Part shown: positions 6,478 to 11,932 of the stretch, in pieces
Layout of the letters: each line of letters begins with the position of its first letter
Numbering within the stretch: the first letter of the stretch is position 1
IMG/VR virus record: IMGVR_UViG_3300023180_000355
Coordinates: 1-25,923 of that record
Source of the DNA: a virus
Length of the DNA: 25,923 nt
Direction: 5' to 3' (one strand)
The notes under the pieces: generated by a model
Told to the model about the DNA's origin: nothing
Databases searched by the model: none
The model's input: only the letters and a program-made list of their open reading frames with translations
Program-made: the position numbers and the translations under genes

Positions 6478-6773
6478 TATTCTAAATCTCCATATTCTCT
6501 GAGTCTTTCAAATCGAAATGATCTCCATCCCTCTTTTTCTAAATCCCAAACAACAATAAGGTTTGGATCTTTTTCTTTTTGCACTGAGCCTTCTGCTTCT
6601 ACTGGATTATCAGGCCACGGCACGATCTTCGGGTTTGTCGTGCAGTGCATTACTCTTAGAGTTCCGTCTGCCTTTTCGAACACCACTCGTTGTGCTTTTT
6701 CTTGTAGGATTGCCTTTAGTGTTGGTGCGTCCAGATTTGATATTGGACTTTGTTGTTGCATTTGTTCTACCAT
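6477..6773 (-). CDS. WYL_2-type Sm-like SH3-barrel protein
   Basis: 98 residues. The core RVVFEKADGTLRVMHCTTNP, then a variable loop, then VVWDLEKEGWRSFRFERL matches the small phage family annotated WYL_2 (Sm-like SH3 beta-barrel). The D-G-x-L-R-x-x-x-x-T-T and Y/W-D-x-x-x-x-G-W-R-S-F signatures are clear. Nucleic-acid binding is the usual suggestion. AAAAAGG precedes the ATG. The start lies inside the upstream lysine-rich frame, which overlaps it for 164 bases in another frame. Confidence 0.75.
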   Translation of the reverse strand: MVEQMQQQSPISNLDAPTLKAILQEKAQRVVFEKADGTLRVMHCTTNPKIVPWPDNPVEAEGSVQKEKDPNLIVVWDLEKEGWRSFRFERLREYGDLE

Positions 6774-7275
6774 TATTTTTCACCTTTTTTGTATTTACAT
6801 TTTTATCATTATCGCATGATTTTTTGTATAAGTCAAGATAAAATTTCCAATGTTTTTCAGTATCATTATATCTTGCATCGTATAATATACCCCAATCATC
6901 TATTCCCCAAGATAATAAATGTTTACCATGTTTTGTTTCTTTGGTAATTGCAACCTTTGCGCCATGTTGGCCTGGAAATTTTAGTTGTTTATCAATTAAA
7001 TTAGTATCAAACTTTTGTCTGGGTGGGGGTGGGGGATATGAACGAGGTTTCTTTTTTGGTTTTGCAGGGGCTGGTTTTGGGCCCTTATACCCAATCTCAT
7101 ACCACTTGGGTTCTGGTGGTAATGATGCTGCCCGAGCGGCCTCCATCTCTGCTTTGGTTCTGCGCTTCCTCTTTTGTTTTGGTTTTGAGGATTGAGACTC
7201 GGCCGCTCGGGCGGCTTCCATTTCTGCCTTTGTTCTTCTTTTCCGTTTAGGTTTCGCTTCCGTCTTCTTCACCAT
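6610..7275 (-). CDS. Lysine-rich protein with duplicated AT-hook-like N-terminal repeat
   Basis: About 221 residues from the ATG at 7275 (another ATG at 7281 is possible). The N terminus has two copies of KRKRRTKAEMEAARAA separated by a Ser/Lys linker, giving a highly basic helical tail. Then come a Pro-rich linker (PPPPP) and a compact domain with KHLLSWGIDDWGILYDARY. The final 54 codons overprint the Sm-like gene out of frame and become Asn/Lys/Arg-rich, so they may not be part of the functional protein. DNA or RNP binding through the basic repeats is inferred. It overlaps the upstream coiled-coil gene by 29 bases. Confidence 0.65.
   Translation of the reverse strand: MVKKTEAKPKRKRRTKAEMEAARAAESQSSKPKQKRKRRTKAEMEAARAASLPPEPKWYEIGYKGPKPAPAKPKKKPRSYPPPPPRQKFDTNLIDKQLKFPGQHGAKVAITKETKHGKHLLSWGIDDWGILYDARYNDTEKHWKFYLDLYKKSCDNDKNVNTKKVKNNGRTNATTKSNIKSGRTNTKGNPTRKSTTSGVRKGRRNSKSNALHDKPEDRAVA
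6808..6836 (-). promoter_or_regulatory. Internal sigma70-like promoter before the Sm-like gene
   Basis: TTGACT (6836-6831), 17-base spacer, GATAAT (6813-6808), inside the lysine-rich gene and 34 bases before the Sm-like ATG. It would let the Sm-like, basic, peroxiredoxin and Mom-like genes be transcribed separately. Confidence 0.5.
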
Positions 7276-7516
7276 TATCATTACCAATCAATTTTTCTGC
7301 ACTCTTGTCATCAATGACTTCACGCATATCCATGATTTTTTCTCGCCCTATTAAATCTATTATAAGATTTGTTAAGTCGATTTCTTTGCGAATGAAAAAC
7401 ATTTTATTATTTAATTTTTCCAACTCTCGTTGATAATATTCAAGCTCTTTTTCTTTTCGAACTTTTTGTTCTATTATATCTGTTAGAAGAATTATTTTTC
7501 TTTCTTTGTTTTCCAT
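7247..7516 (-). CDS. Coiled-coil phage protein
   Basis: 89 residues; residues 8-58 form a long charged coiled coil (IIEQKVRKEKELEYYQREL and on) followed by an acidic tail ending EEDGSET. AGG lies in the short gap before the ATG. It is the first gene of the coupled 7516-4824 operon and follows the structured region downstream of tRNA-Thr. Function unknown. Confidence 0.75.
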   Translation of the reverse strand: MENKERKIILLTDIIEQKVRKEKELEYYQRELEKLNNKMFFIRKEIDLTNLIIDLIGREKIMDMREVIDDKSAEKLIGNDNGEEDGSET

Positions 7517-7543
7517 CCAACACCTATATGTTGAGCCACATCA

Positions 7544-7673
7544 GCACCATATTGAAGCATACTAGGAAAACCGTGACCAGCGTGACTCTTTCTACATCCC
7601 TATCCAAGTATCTCCATCAGATAGTCACTTCTGATCGAGGACACTTTTCAATTAGTATGCTTCAATATGGTGC
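7544..7673 (-). repeat. Long perfect hairpin directly after tRNA-Thr
   Basis: Two perfectly complementary 21-base arms, 7544-7564 and 7653-7673, enclose an 88-base loop. Read on the minus strand, the first arm begins with the last bases of tRNA-Thr plus its CCA, so folding would bury the tRNA 3' end. The loop can form further stems (GTGACT/AGTCAC and CTATC/GATAG). There is no T run after the second arm, so it is not a simple terminator. It may be a processing signal or a small structured RNA. Confidence 0.75.
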
Positions 7674-7743
7674 CGCTAGAGAGATTCGAACTCCCGACCT
7701 ACTGATTACAAATCAGTTGCTCTACCAACTGAGCTACAGCGGC
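7668..7743 (-). tRNA. tRNA-Thr (anticodon TGT)
   Basis: Cloverleaf on the minus strand from 7743: acceptor GCCGCTG with TAGCGGC, D-arm AGCTCAGTTGGTAGAGC, anticodon loop TTTGTAA and T-loop TTCGAAT, then discriminator A (7671) and encoded CCA (7670-7668). Its first ten bases contain the stop codon of the upstream protein gene (7734-7931). Confidence 0.96.
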
Positions 7744-7931
7744 GTGTTTTCTATTTCACTTTCTTTTTTTTTAATCCAGTCTTTTAATTCACACACTTTT
7801 TCAACATACATCATATACGCTTCATACCATTCTGCATCTCCAGTAAGTATCCATTGTTGACTACACTGATCGGCATTCTGAACTAAATTCTTAATTATGT
7901 TTTGGTATTTGTCCCTAAATCCAAGTGACAT
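7734..7931 (-). CDS. Small helical phage protein
   Basis: 65 residues with a helical body and WYEAYMMYVEKVCELKDWIK near the C terminus, a pattern I recall from small T4-like marine phage proteins. AGGAAC precedes the ATG. The reading frame ends inside the 5' end of tRNA-Thr, so the tRNA and mRNA are on one transcript and must be cut apart. Function unknown. Confidence 0.75.
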   Translation of the reverse strand: MSLGFRDKYQNIIKNLVQNADQCSQQWILTGDAEWYEAYMMYVEKVCELKDWIKKKESEIENTPL

Positions 7932-7939
7932 AACTGTTC

Positions 7940-8113
7940 CTATTCTTTTAAAGTTAACTCCAACTTAATTAGAATGGGCCTTCCATCAACAATCATTGCA
8001 GCATATGTATCTCCACTTTGAATTTGCAAATCCTTGGGAGACTGACTACTATTTAAAAGTATATTCCCTGCAACATCAATATCAAAATTTTTCTTCGTAG
8101 TTTCCATTCTCAT
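7940..8113 (-). CDS. Hypothetical small beta-rich protein
   Basis: 57 residues from the ATG at 8113 (MRMETTKKNFDIDVAGNILL). The frame is open upstream to a GTG at 8152, but that lies almost on the transcription start predicted by the promoter at 8162-8190. The body DTYAAMIVDGRPILIKLEL looks like a short beta sheet. A competing 14-codon frame starts after the same AGGAG. Function unknown. Confidence 0.6.
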   Translation of the reverse strand: MRMETTKKNFDIDVAGNILLNSSQSPKDLQIQSGDTYAAMIVDGRPILIKLELTLKE

Positions 8114-8161
8114 AATATATATACATCCTTTTTCACTCCTCATCAAATTCACTTAATAGCC

Positions 8162-8190
8162 AGTGTAACTCAATGAGGAGTGATTGTCAA
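8162..8190 (-). promoter_or_regulatory. Sigma70-like promoter
   Basis: TTGACA (8190-8185), 17-base spacer, TACACT (8167-8162). It drives the genes from 8113 to tRNA-Thr and possibly the 7516 operon beyond. Confidence 0.7.
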
Positions 8191-8202
8191 TAGGTAAATT
8201 TA

Positions 8203-8469
8203 TTATTTACCGTAACCCTCTGGGCGATAGTAGTATGGCTTATCCTCACCAGAGAACATGTTCTGCATCGAACCTTCACCATCTGCATCAAAGTCTGCTT
8301 TGGTGTTTGCAGATGCAGAGAAGTTCATAGAGAAGGTTGCAACACCACGGCCTTCTGCGTCACCGTTCATTGTAGATGATGCGCCACCAGACGAATTGCC
8401 ATTGCCATCATTGATAAATGCAAATGCAGAAGTCGAAGTCATTGCCAAAATTGCGATTAAAGTTTTCAT
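8203..8469 (-). CDS. Secreted low-complexity Gly/Asn/Asp-rich protein
   Basis: 88 residues with a Sec signal peptide (MKTLIAILAMTSTSAFA, cleavage after Ala17). The mature 71 residues are rich in Gly, Asn, Ser, Asp and Ala, with a central strand-like FSMNFSASANTKADFDADGEG and a Tyr-rich end (KPYYYRPEGYG). The make-up suggests a periplasmic or surface peptide, perhaps cation-binding. AAGGAAAA precedes the ATG, and a 14-base perfect palindrome lies just upstream. It has its own promoter. No family is assigned. Confidence 0.7.
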   Translation of the reverse strand: MKTLIAILAMTSTSAFAFINDGNGNSSGGASSTMNGDAEGRGVATFSMNFSASANTKADFDADGEGSMQNMFSGEDKPYYYRPEGYGK

Positions 8470-8481
8470 TGTATTTTCCTT

Positions 8482-8495
8482 GCACCAATTGGTGC
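8482..8495. repeat. 14-base palindrome in the leader of the secreted protein gene
   Basis: GCACCAATTGGTGC, a perfect palindrome placed between the promoter (8541-8570) and the ribosome site of the gene at 8203-8469. It could be a repressor site or an mRNA hairpin. Confidence 0.6.
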
Positions 8496-8540
8496 GGTAG
8501 TGCTAATATATTAGTAAATGATTAATTACTAACAGATACT

Positions 8541-8570
8541 AGTATATATCAAAAAAGTATAAGAAATCAA
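8541..8570 (-). promoter_or_regulatory. Sigma70-like promoter for the secreted protein gene
   Basis: TTGATT (8570-8565), 18-base spacer, TATACT (8546-8541). Confidence 0.55.
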
Positions 8571-8607
8571 GACTTTTTTGCACAGAAATTTTTTATGGGG
8601 TATAAGT

Positions 8608-8892
8608 TTATTTTATGTCGTATAATGTATACTCACATGTGATTTCTTCACCAGGCCAAATATCTCTAATGGCAACAATAAAGAACCTACTATCTTTTCT
8701 AATCTTTACTATATTAGGTTCGTCAGAGTGATTATAAAAAGCACCCAATGGAGTTCTTTGTAATTCTTCTCCCCAATAAAAATGTGACATTCCGATCTCT
8801 GTTCCTTCTTTGATCGGTTTTACACACCAAAGACCAAGTCCATGTATACCTGATTTTTTTATTGTTACTTCTTCTGGTAGAGGTTTATACAT
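8608..8892 (-). CDS. SET-domain protein (putative lysine methyltransferase)
   Basis: 94 residues, a minimal SET domain. HGLGLWCV at 17-24 is the N-terminal strand motif, GAFYNHSDEPN with N54-H55-S56 and N60 is the SAM-binding knot motif, and GEEITCEYTLY with Tyr88 is the catalytic C-terminal motif. SET enzymes transfer methyl groups from SAM to protein lysines; the target here, phage or host, is unknown. The domain lacks pre-SET and post-SET zinc regions. It lies between the tRNA-Asn gene and the promoter at 8541-8570. Confidence 0.85.
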   Translation of the reverse strand: MYKPLPEEVTIKKSGIHGLGLWCVKPIKEGTEIGMSHFYWGEELQRTPLGAFYNHSDEPNIVKIRKDSRFFIVAIRDIWPGEEITCEYTLYDIK

Positions 8893-8913
8893 CTTGTGTC
8901 CTTACTCTTTATT

Positions 8914-8989
8914 TGGCTCCCAGAGAGGGGTTCGAACCCCCGACCCAATGATTAACAGTCATTTGCTCTACCAACTGAGCTATCTGGGA
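8914..8989 (-). tRNA. tRNA-Asn (anticodon GTT)
   Basis: Cloverleaf from 8989: acceptor TCCCAGA/TCTGGGA, anticodon loop CTGTTAA, T-loop TTCGAAC, discriminator G (8917), encoded CCA (8916-8914). Confidence 0.96.
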
Positions 8990-9000
8990 ATAATCCTACT

Positions 9001-9075
9001 TGGAGTGAGTGACAGGACTTGAACCTGCATTATACAGATTTGCAATCTGCTGCGTAACCATTCCGCCACACTCAC
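9001..9075 (-). tRNA. tRNA-Cys (anticodon GCA)
   Basis: Cloverleaf from 9075: acceptor GTGAGTG/CACTCAC, anticodon loop TTGCAAA, T-loop TTCAAGT, discriminator T (9004), encoded CCA (9003-9001). Confidence 0.95.
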
Positions 9076-9079
9076 AAAT

Positions 9080-9156
9080 TGGTCGGGGTAGCTGGATTCG
9101 AACCAACGACCCTCTGCTCCCAAAGCAGATGCGCTACCAGACTGCGCTATACCCCG
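9080..9156 (-). tRNA. tRNA-Pro (anticodon TGG)
   Basis: Cloverleaf from 9156: acceptor CGGGGTA/TACCCCG, anticodon loop TTTGGGA, T-loop TTCGAAT, discriminator A (9083), encoded CCA (9082-9080). The tRNA-Cys 5' end is only four bases away. Confidence 0.96.
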
Positions 9157-9436
9157 ATAAATTTTTAAATACACATGACTTGCAGTCTTTCAAACCCTTG
9201 TCCTATGCACAGGAAAGCAGGTGCATCTACTCTCATGTGTACTTAGAAATTTATTAGTGTGGGCAGGGTTAGGATCCTGCAATGAGTCACGGGCAAACTT
9301 CCTGTCTAACTAGACTCATACCTGTCTGCATCCGCTAAGACGAACCGCTAAGTTCCTTCGACATTACCTTATCCCCATTTGCAAGGGATTATTCAGTCAC
9401 CACAATCCATAGGCCGTCACCTTGGATTTTTATTTT
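9157..9436 (-). other. 280-base structured spacer between tRNA-Gly and tRNA-Pro
   Basis: No convincing reading frame. On the minus strand it folds into successive perfect stems: AATCCA/TGGATT; ATCCC/GGGAT around a TTGCAAATG loop; ATGAGTC/GACTCAT with a 24-base loop; GCAGG/CCTGC; and a closed 70-base unit (9240-9171) with ACACATGA/TCATGTGT ends and an inner ATGCAC/GTGCAT stem. A direct repeat CTTAGCGG occurs twice. It is transcribed with the tRNAs and is a candidate non-coding RNA of unknown class. Confidence 0.5.
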
Positions 9437-9510
9437 TGGAGCGGATGAGGGGAATCGAACCCCTGTCATTAGCTTGGAAGGCTAAGGTAATACCATTATA
9501 CGACATCCGC
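9437..9510 (-). tRNA. tRNA-Gly (anticodon TCC)
   Basis: Cloverleaf from 9510: acceptor GCGGATG/CATCCGC, anticodon loop CTTCCAA, T-loop TTCGATT, discriminator T (9440), encoded CCA (9439-9437). Confidence 0.96.
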
Positions 9511-9714
9511 CTAAACTTCAACATCAACTTTACTAACTGGTTCAACTGTTCTAATCTTTCCAGTTTTGTCGTATGTTCTATAAACTTCTTCAACTCTAAC
9601 AGAGCCTCCAAAGTCTTTGTGCGTTACTACAATGTTATGAATCTTATCACCGACATTCAATTGTCTAACATACTCACTCACAATTCTTACTGGTGGTACT
9701 GGTGATACTTGCAT
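9511..9714 (-). CDS. Hypothetical 67-residue beta-rich protein
   Basis: 67 residues with alternating strands (GDKIHNIVVTHKDFGGSVRV, IRTVEPVSKVDVEV) suggesting a small barrel. GGAG eight bases before the ATG. It is embedded in the tRNA cluster: its stop is next to the tRNA-Gly 5' end, and a 10-bp hairpin followed by T residues ends 19 bases before its start codon. Function unknown. Confidence 0.7.
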   Translation of the reverse strand: MQVSPVPPVRIVSEYVRQLNVGDKIHNIVVTHKDFGGSVRVEEVYRTYDKTGKIRTVEPVSKVDVEV

Positions 9715-9960
9715 TATAGTAACTCCGAATAAAAAGGACAGTAGGTGTTCTTACTTTTAGCAGTTTGAGGGGTTGCAGGCCGCTTTATTTTCTTATACAT
9801 TAGTCGCCTCTTCCTACTGTCCGCCCCTGTTTAATCTTGTTGGTTTCTAGTGAGGGATTTCCAACTTCCCACCTGAGTCTTCTATTTAGTGTCGTTTTCA
9901 GGCTTAACCGTGTTTTTACTCACTCGACAAAATCGAGCGTCCGACTCGCCCGATATTAAT
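9715..9960 (-). other. Structured non-coding spacer after tRNA-Arg
   Basis: No good reading frame in about 245 bases. Read on the minus strand it has a CTCGA/TCGAG hairpin, AGTGAG/CTCACT, GTTGG/CCAAC, and a perfect 10-bp GGACAGTAGG/CCTACTGTCC stem followed by TTTTTATT just before the ribosome site of the 67-residue gene. The last stem resembles a terminator but encloses about 65 bases. Candidate non-coding RNA transcribed from the promoter at 10073-10101. Confidence 0.5.
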
Positions 9961-10037
9961 TGGCCTGCCCTGTAGGATTCGAACCTACGACCCACAGCTT
10001 AGAAGGCTGTTGCTCTATCCAGCTGAGCTAAGGGCAG
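9961..10037 (-). tRNA. tRNA-Arg (anticodon TCT)
   Basis: Cloverleaf from 10037: acceptor CTGCCCT/AGGGCAG, anticodon loop CTTCTAA, T-loop TTCGAAT, discriminator G (9964), encoded CCA (9963-9961). It is the first RNA after the promoter at 10073-10101. Confidence 0.96.
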
Positions 10038-10072
10038 ATTTCTATGTTTCATAAAATAGTCATACAAGTATT

Positions 10073-10101
10073 AATGTACCATATATGAAACACTTTGTCA
10101 A
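10073..10101 (-). promoter_or_regulatory. Promoter of the tRNA cluster
   Basis: TTGACA (10101-10096), 17-base spacer, TACATT (10078-10073), about 35 bases before tRNA-Arg. It probably drives the whole tRNA/structured-RNA region. Confidence 0.7.
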
Positions 10102-10107
10102 TATGTT

Positions 10108-10299
10108 TTAATTTTTTTCCCTTAACTTTATCCATTCTTCATGAACTCTAAGTTGATGCTCAAGTTCATAAACTGTGTCTTCTAATAGAACAACCTTTTT
10201 AAAAAGATGTTTAATAAGTTCTCTGTCAGAGATGCCGAACATTTTTGCTTCATCATCGATAATACGAACATCCGAAACTTCACTTTCTAAAAACTTCAT
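10108..10299 (-). CDS. Small helical protein
   Basis: 63 residues from the ATG at 10299, which shares one base with the upstream stop (TGATG). A charged leucine-zipper-like C-terminal helix (LLEDTVYELEHQLRVHEEWI) suggests oligomerisation. Last gene of a coupled run that starts at 11929. Function unknown. Confidence 0.7.
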   Translation of the reverse strand: MKFLESEVSDVRIIDDEAKMFGISDRELIKHLFKKVVLLEDTVYELEHQLRVHEEWIKLREKN

Positions 10300-10523
10300 C
10301 ACACACCAAGAATTCTGGCAACATCATTGTGTCCAGTTTGAATTCTTCCCCCATCACGCAACCAATCTTCTACTTGTCCAAAGTAGAATGCAGCATCTTC
10401 TTCTCCACGTTCCTCTAAAAGAACTTTTGCATGTTTACAGAAAGTAGTCAAAGACATTGCATCTATTTTACTACTATCATTCATTGCAGCTGGTTTCCAG
10501 TTTCCTCTTCGCTGATTACTCAT
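10299..10523 (-). CDS. Hypothetical small protein
   Basis: 74 residues with a helix-rich body (KHAKVLLEERGEEDAAFYFG, VEDWLRDGG) and a conserved-looking tail GHNDVARILGV. GGGAG precedes the ATG, which overlaps the upstream stop (ATGA). Function unknown. Confidence 0.75.
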   Translation of the reverse strand: MSNQRRGNWKPAAMNDSSKIDAMSLTTFCKHAKVLLEERGEEDAAFYFGQVEDWLRDGGRIQTGHNDVARILGV

Positions 10524-10783
10524 TTTCTACTCCCAATTATTTTGAGTTTCATGTCATCACTTCTAACGAAGGCATTTAAAACAAATCGTCCAGTCTCATT
10601 AACTGCATAAATCAATATACTGCGGAAACTATTTTCTTTATGAATTTCATATGCCATTTTTATGGCATCTTCAAAAGTTTTTGTTTCCCCGACTTGTTTT
10701 GTTGAGGTTTGAGGTTTAAATGCTATAATACTGTAACTTACTGCATTTAATCTAATATCTTCCTCATACTCATCCAAATCCAT
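10520..10783 (-). CDS. Hypothetical alpha/beta small protein
   Basis: 87 residues: strand SYSIIAFKP, helix TFEDAIKMAYEIHKE, then strands SILIYAVNE and RFVLNAFVRS, a compact alpha/beta fold. AAGGGA lies before the ATG. The layout matches small proteins seen in T4-like marine phages; no function. Confidence 0.75.
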   Translation of the reverse strand: MDLDEYEEDIRLNAVSYSIIAFKPQTSTKQVGETKTFEDAIKMAYEIHKENSFRSILIYAVNETGRFVLNAFVRSDDMKLKIIGSRK

Positions 10784-10987
10784 CTAAGTCCCTTTCTTGA
10801 AAAAGTTTAGATTGGCAAGATACATGTGTTCGTATCTATTCCACTCTTCATCAAAAATTGTTTCCAACTTTTCTTTAGAAAACTTTTCATACGCAGACTC
10901 AAAAAACTGTTTCTTGGCAGAATCATAATCCAGCCCAACAGAATAAAGTCTACCTATATTATTTTTTACTTCAGATATTTGTGACAT
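10784..10987 (-). CDS. Hypothetical small helical protein
   Basis: 67 residues, helical and charged (SAKKQFFESAYEKFSKEKLE). GGAG before the ATG; the first 17 bases overlap the end of the upstream gene in another frame, and the stop abuts the next start. Function unknown. Confidence 0.7.
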   Translation of the reverse strand: MSQISEVKNNIGRLYSVGLDYDSAKKQFFESAYEKFSKEKLETIFDEEWNRYEHMYLANLNFFKKGT

Positions 10988-11288
10988 TGTAACTCTCCAT
11001 CAAATTGACTTGAACAGGGATTTCTTTTGTAATAGTATGCAGTTTTTTTATGACTGTATTAACATCATCTTCCGTTAAATATCCCTTAACATTGTCTTCA
11101 ACAATGCCAGGCAAATTTGCAAATTCACCATTGATGAATACTGCGATTTCATAAGGAGCATTTTTAGAACCATATGCACCCTCACCACTGATAACACTCA
11201 GTTGATGATGCTCACCGAAAGACAATAATGACTGGAAACCGCCAGGCATATAATCTTTTTCAATCATTTCAAAATCTGCAAGTTTCAT
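10971..11288 (-). CDS. Hypothetical phage protein, 105 residues
   Basis: From the ATG at 11288: MKLADFEMIEKDYMPGGFQS, then a strand-rich core with GEGAYGSKNAPYEIAVF, and a helical EDDVNTVIKKLHTI. The frame is open 24 codons further up but that part runs inside the upstream gene and has no ribosome site. It lies one base downstream of the upstream stop. It looks like a conserved family of T4-like marine phages without a known role. Confidence 0.75.
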   Translation of the reverse strand: MKLADFEMIEKDYMPGGFQSLLSFGEHHQLSVISGEGAYGSKNAPYEIAVFINGEFANLPGIVEDNVKGYLTEDDVNTVIKKLHTITKEIPVQVNLMESYNVTNI

Positions 11289-11289
11289 T

Positions 11290-11496
11290 TTAAATAGTCC
11301 ACTTCCTTTGTTCTTCAAAAGCGATTTGGGCGGCCTGATAATAATCACGATCTTCATCATTCATGTGACTGAAGTAAAGTCCAACTTTATCCAGTTCAAT
11401 CATAAACTCTTCTGGCGACTCAATATGTCGCTGACTTTCTAAACTCTCTTGTACAGTATCCATAAGAGTTTTTATTTTTTCTTGTATTTTCGACAT
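11290..11496 (-). CDS. Hypothetical small helical protein
   Basis: 68 residues; two helices around SPEEFMIELDKVGLYFSHM and DRDYYQAAQIAFEEQRKW. AAGGAG is seven bases before the ATG. Function unknown. Confidence 0.7.
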   Translation of the reverse strand: MSKIQEKIKTLMDTVQESLESQRHIESPEEFMIELDKVGLYFSHMNDEDRDYYQAAQIAFEEQRKWTI

Positions 11497-11553
11497 TTAG
11501 AACTCCTTAACTATAATACTTAGTCGAAAAAACCAAAAATGTAAAGTAACATT

Positions 11554-11694
11554 CTACATTTCTCCAATTTCAAGTGACCAATATTTACCATCAGACTTAA
11601 GTTTTGCAACAACATCTAATGCCTGTTTTTCCGTTAGAGCTTCCCAACGGAATTTTTCTTCACTGAATCTTTCTTTCGCTTCAACAAAAAACAT
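11554..11694 (-). CDS. 46-residue hypothetical protein
   Basis: 46 residues (MFFVEAKERFSEEKFRWEAL, then TEKQALDVVAKLKSDGKYW), a strand-helix-strand layout. It begins inside the last codons of the upstream gene (14-base overlap) and has a strong AGGAG seven bases before the ATG, which supports it as a true gene. Function unknown. Confidence 0.7.
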   Translation of the reverse strand: MFFVEAKERFSEEKFRWEALTEKQALDVVAKLKSDGKYWSLEIGEM

Positions 11695-11929
11695 CTAAGT
11701 ACTCCTGATTACTAGTTTCCAAAACTACGATGTGGCCAAAATTCTCTTCAAACACTTTAAGGAGATTGAGATAATCTCCAGATTTCATATCTTGTATGAT
11801 GGACTCCGAATCTACACCACATATAGAGGCAAGTTTTTCAGCGATTCCAAAAAGAACAAATGCGTTTCCTTGGGGCCCGTCCAAATCGATATGAATTTTT
11901 TCATTGTATTTTTTTGAACGAACTGCCAT
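11681..11929 (-). CDS. Conserved phage protein, 82 residues
   Basis: Contains IHIDLDGPQGNAFVLFGIAE and KSGDYLNLLKVFEENFGHIV, blocks I recall from small T4-like marine-phage proteins. Alpha/beta, acidic. AGGAG before the ATG, which lies three bases after the upstream stop. Function unknown. Confidence 0.75.
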   Translation of the reverse strand: MAVRSKKYNEKIHIDLDGPQGNAFVLFGIAEKLASICGVDSESIIQDMKSGDYLNLLKVFEENFGHIVVLETSNQEYLDVFC

Positions 11930-11932
11930 GAA

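Noticed and set aside
6941-7195. Plus-strand Gly-rich frames opposite the lysine-rich gene
   Set aside because: They are the reverse reading of the Pro/Lys-rich segment and lack initiation signals.
7571-7660. Hammerhead-ribozyme-like CTGATG in the hairpin loop
   Set aside because: The base after CTGATG is G instead of the required A, and the GAAA and cleavage-site parts are not in the right places.
8980-9257. Apparent protein frames over tRNA-Cys and tRNA-Pro on both strands
   Set aside because: They translate tRNA genes; motifs such as RGIAQSGSASALGAEG are well-known tRNA artefacts.
9157-9436. Group I intron or RNase P RNA in the tRNA spacer
   Set aside because: No P7/P3 core or RNase P signature sequences were found.
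9379-9705. Plus-strand and long minus-strand frames over tRNA-Gly
   Set aside because: They run through the tRNA and oppose the 67-residue gene, which has a good ribosome site.
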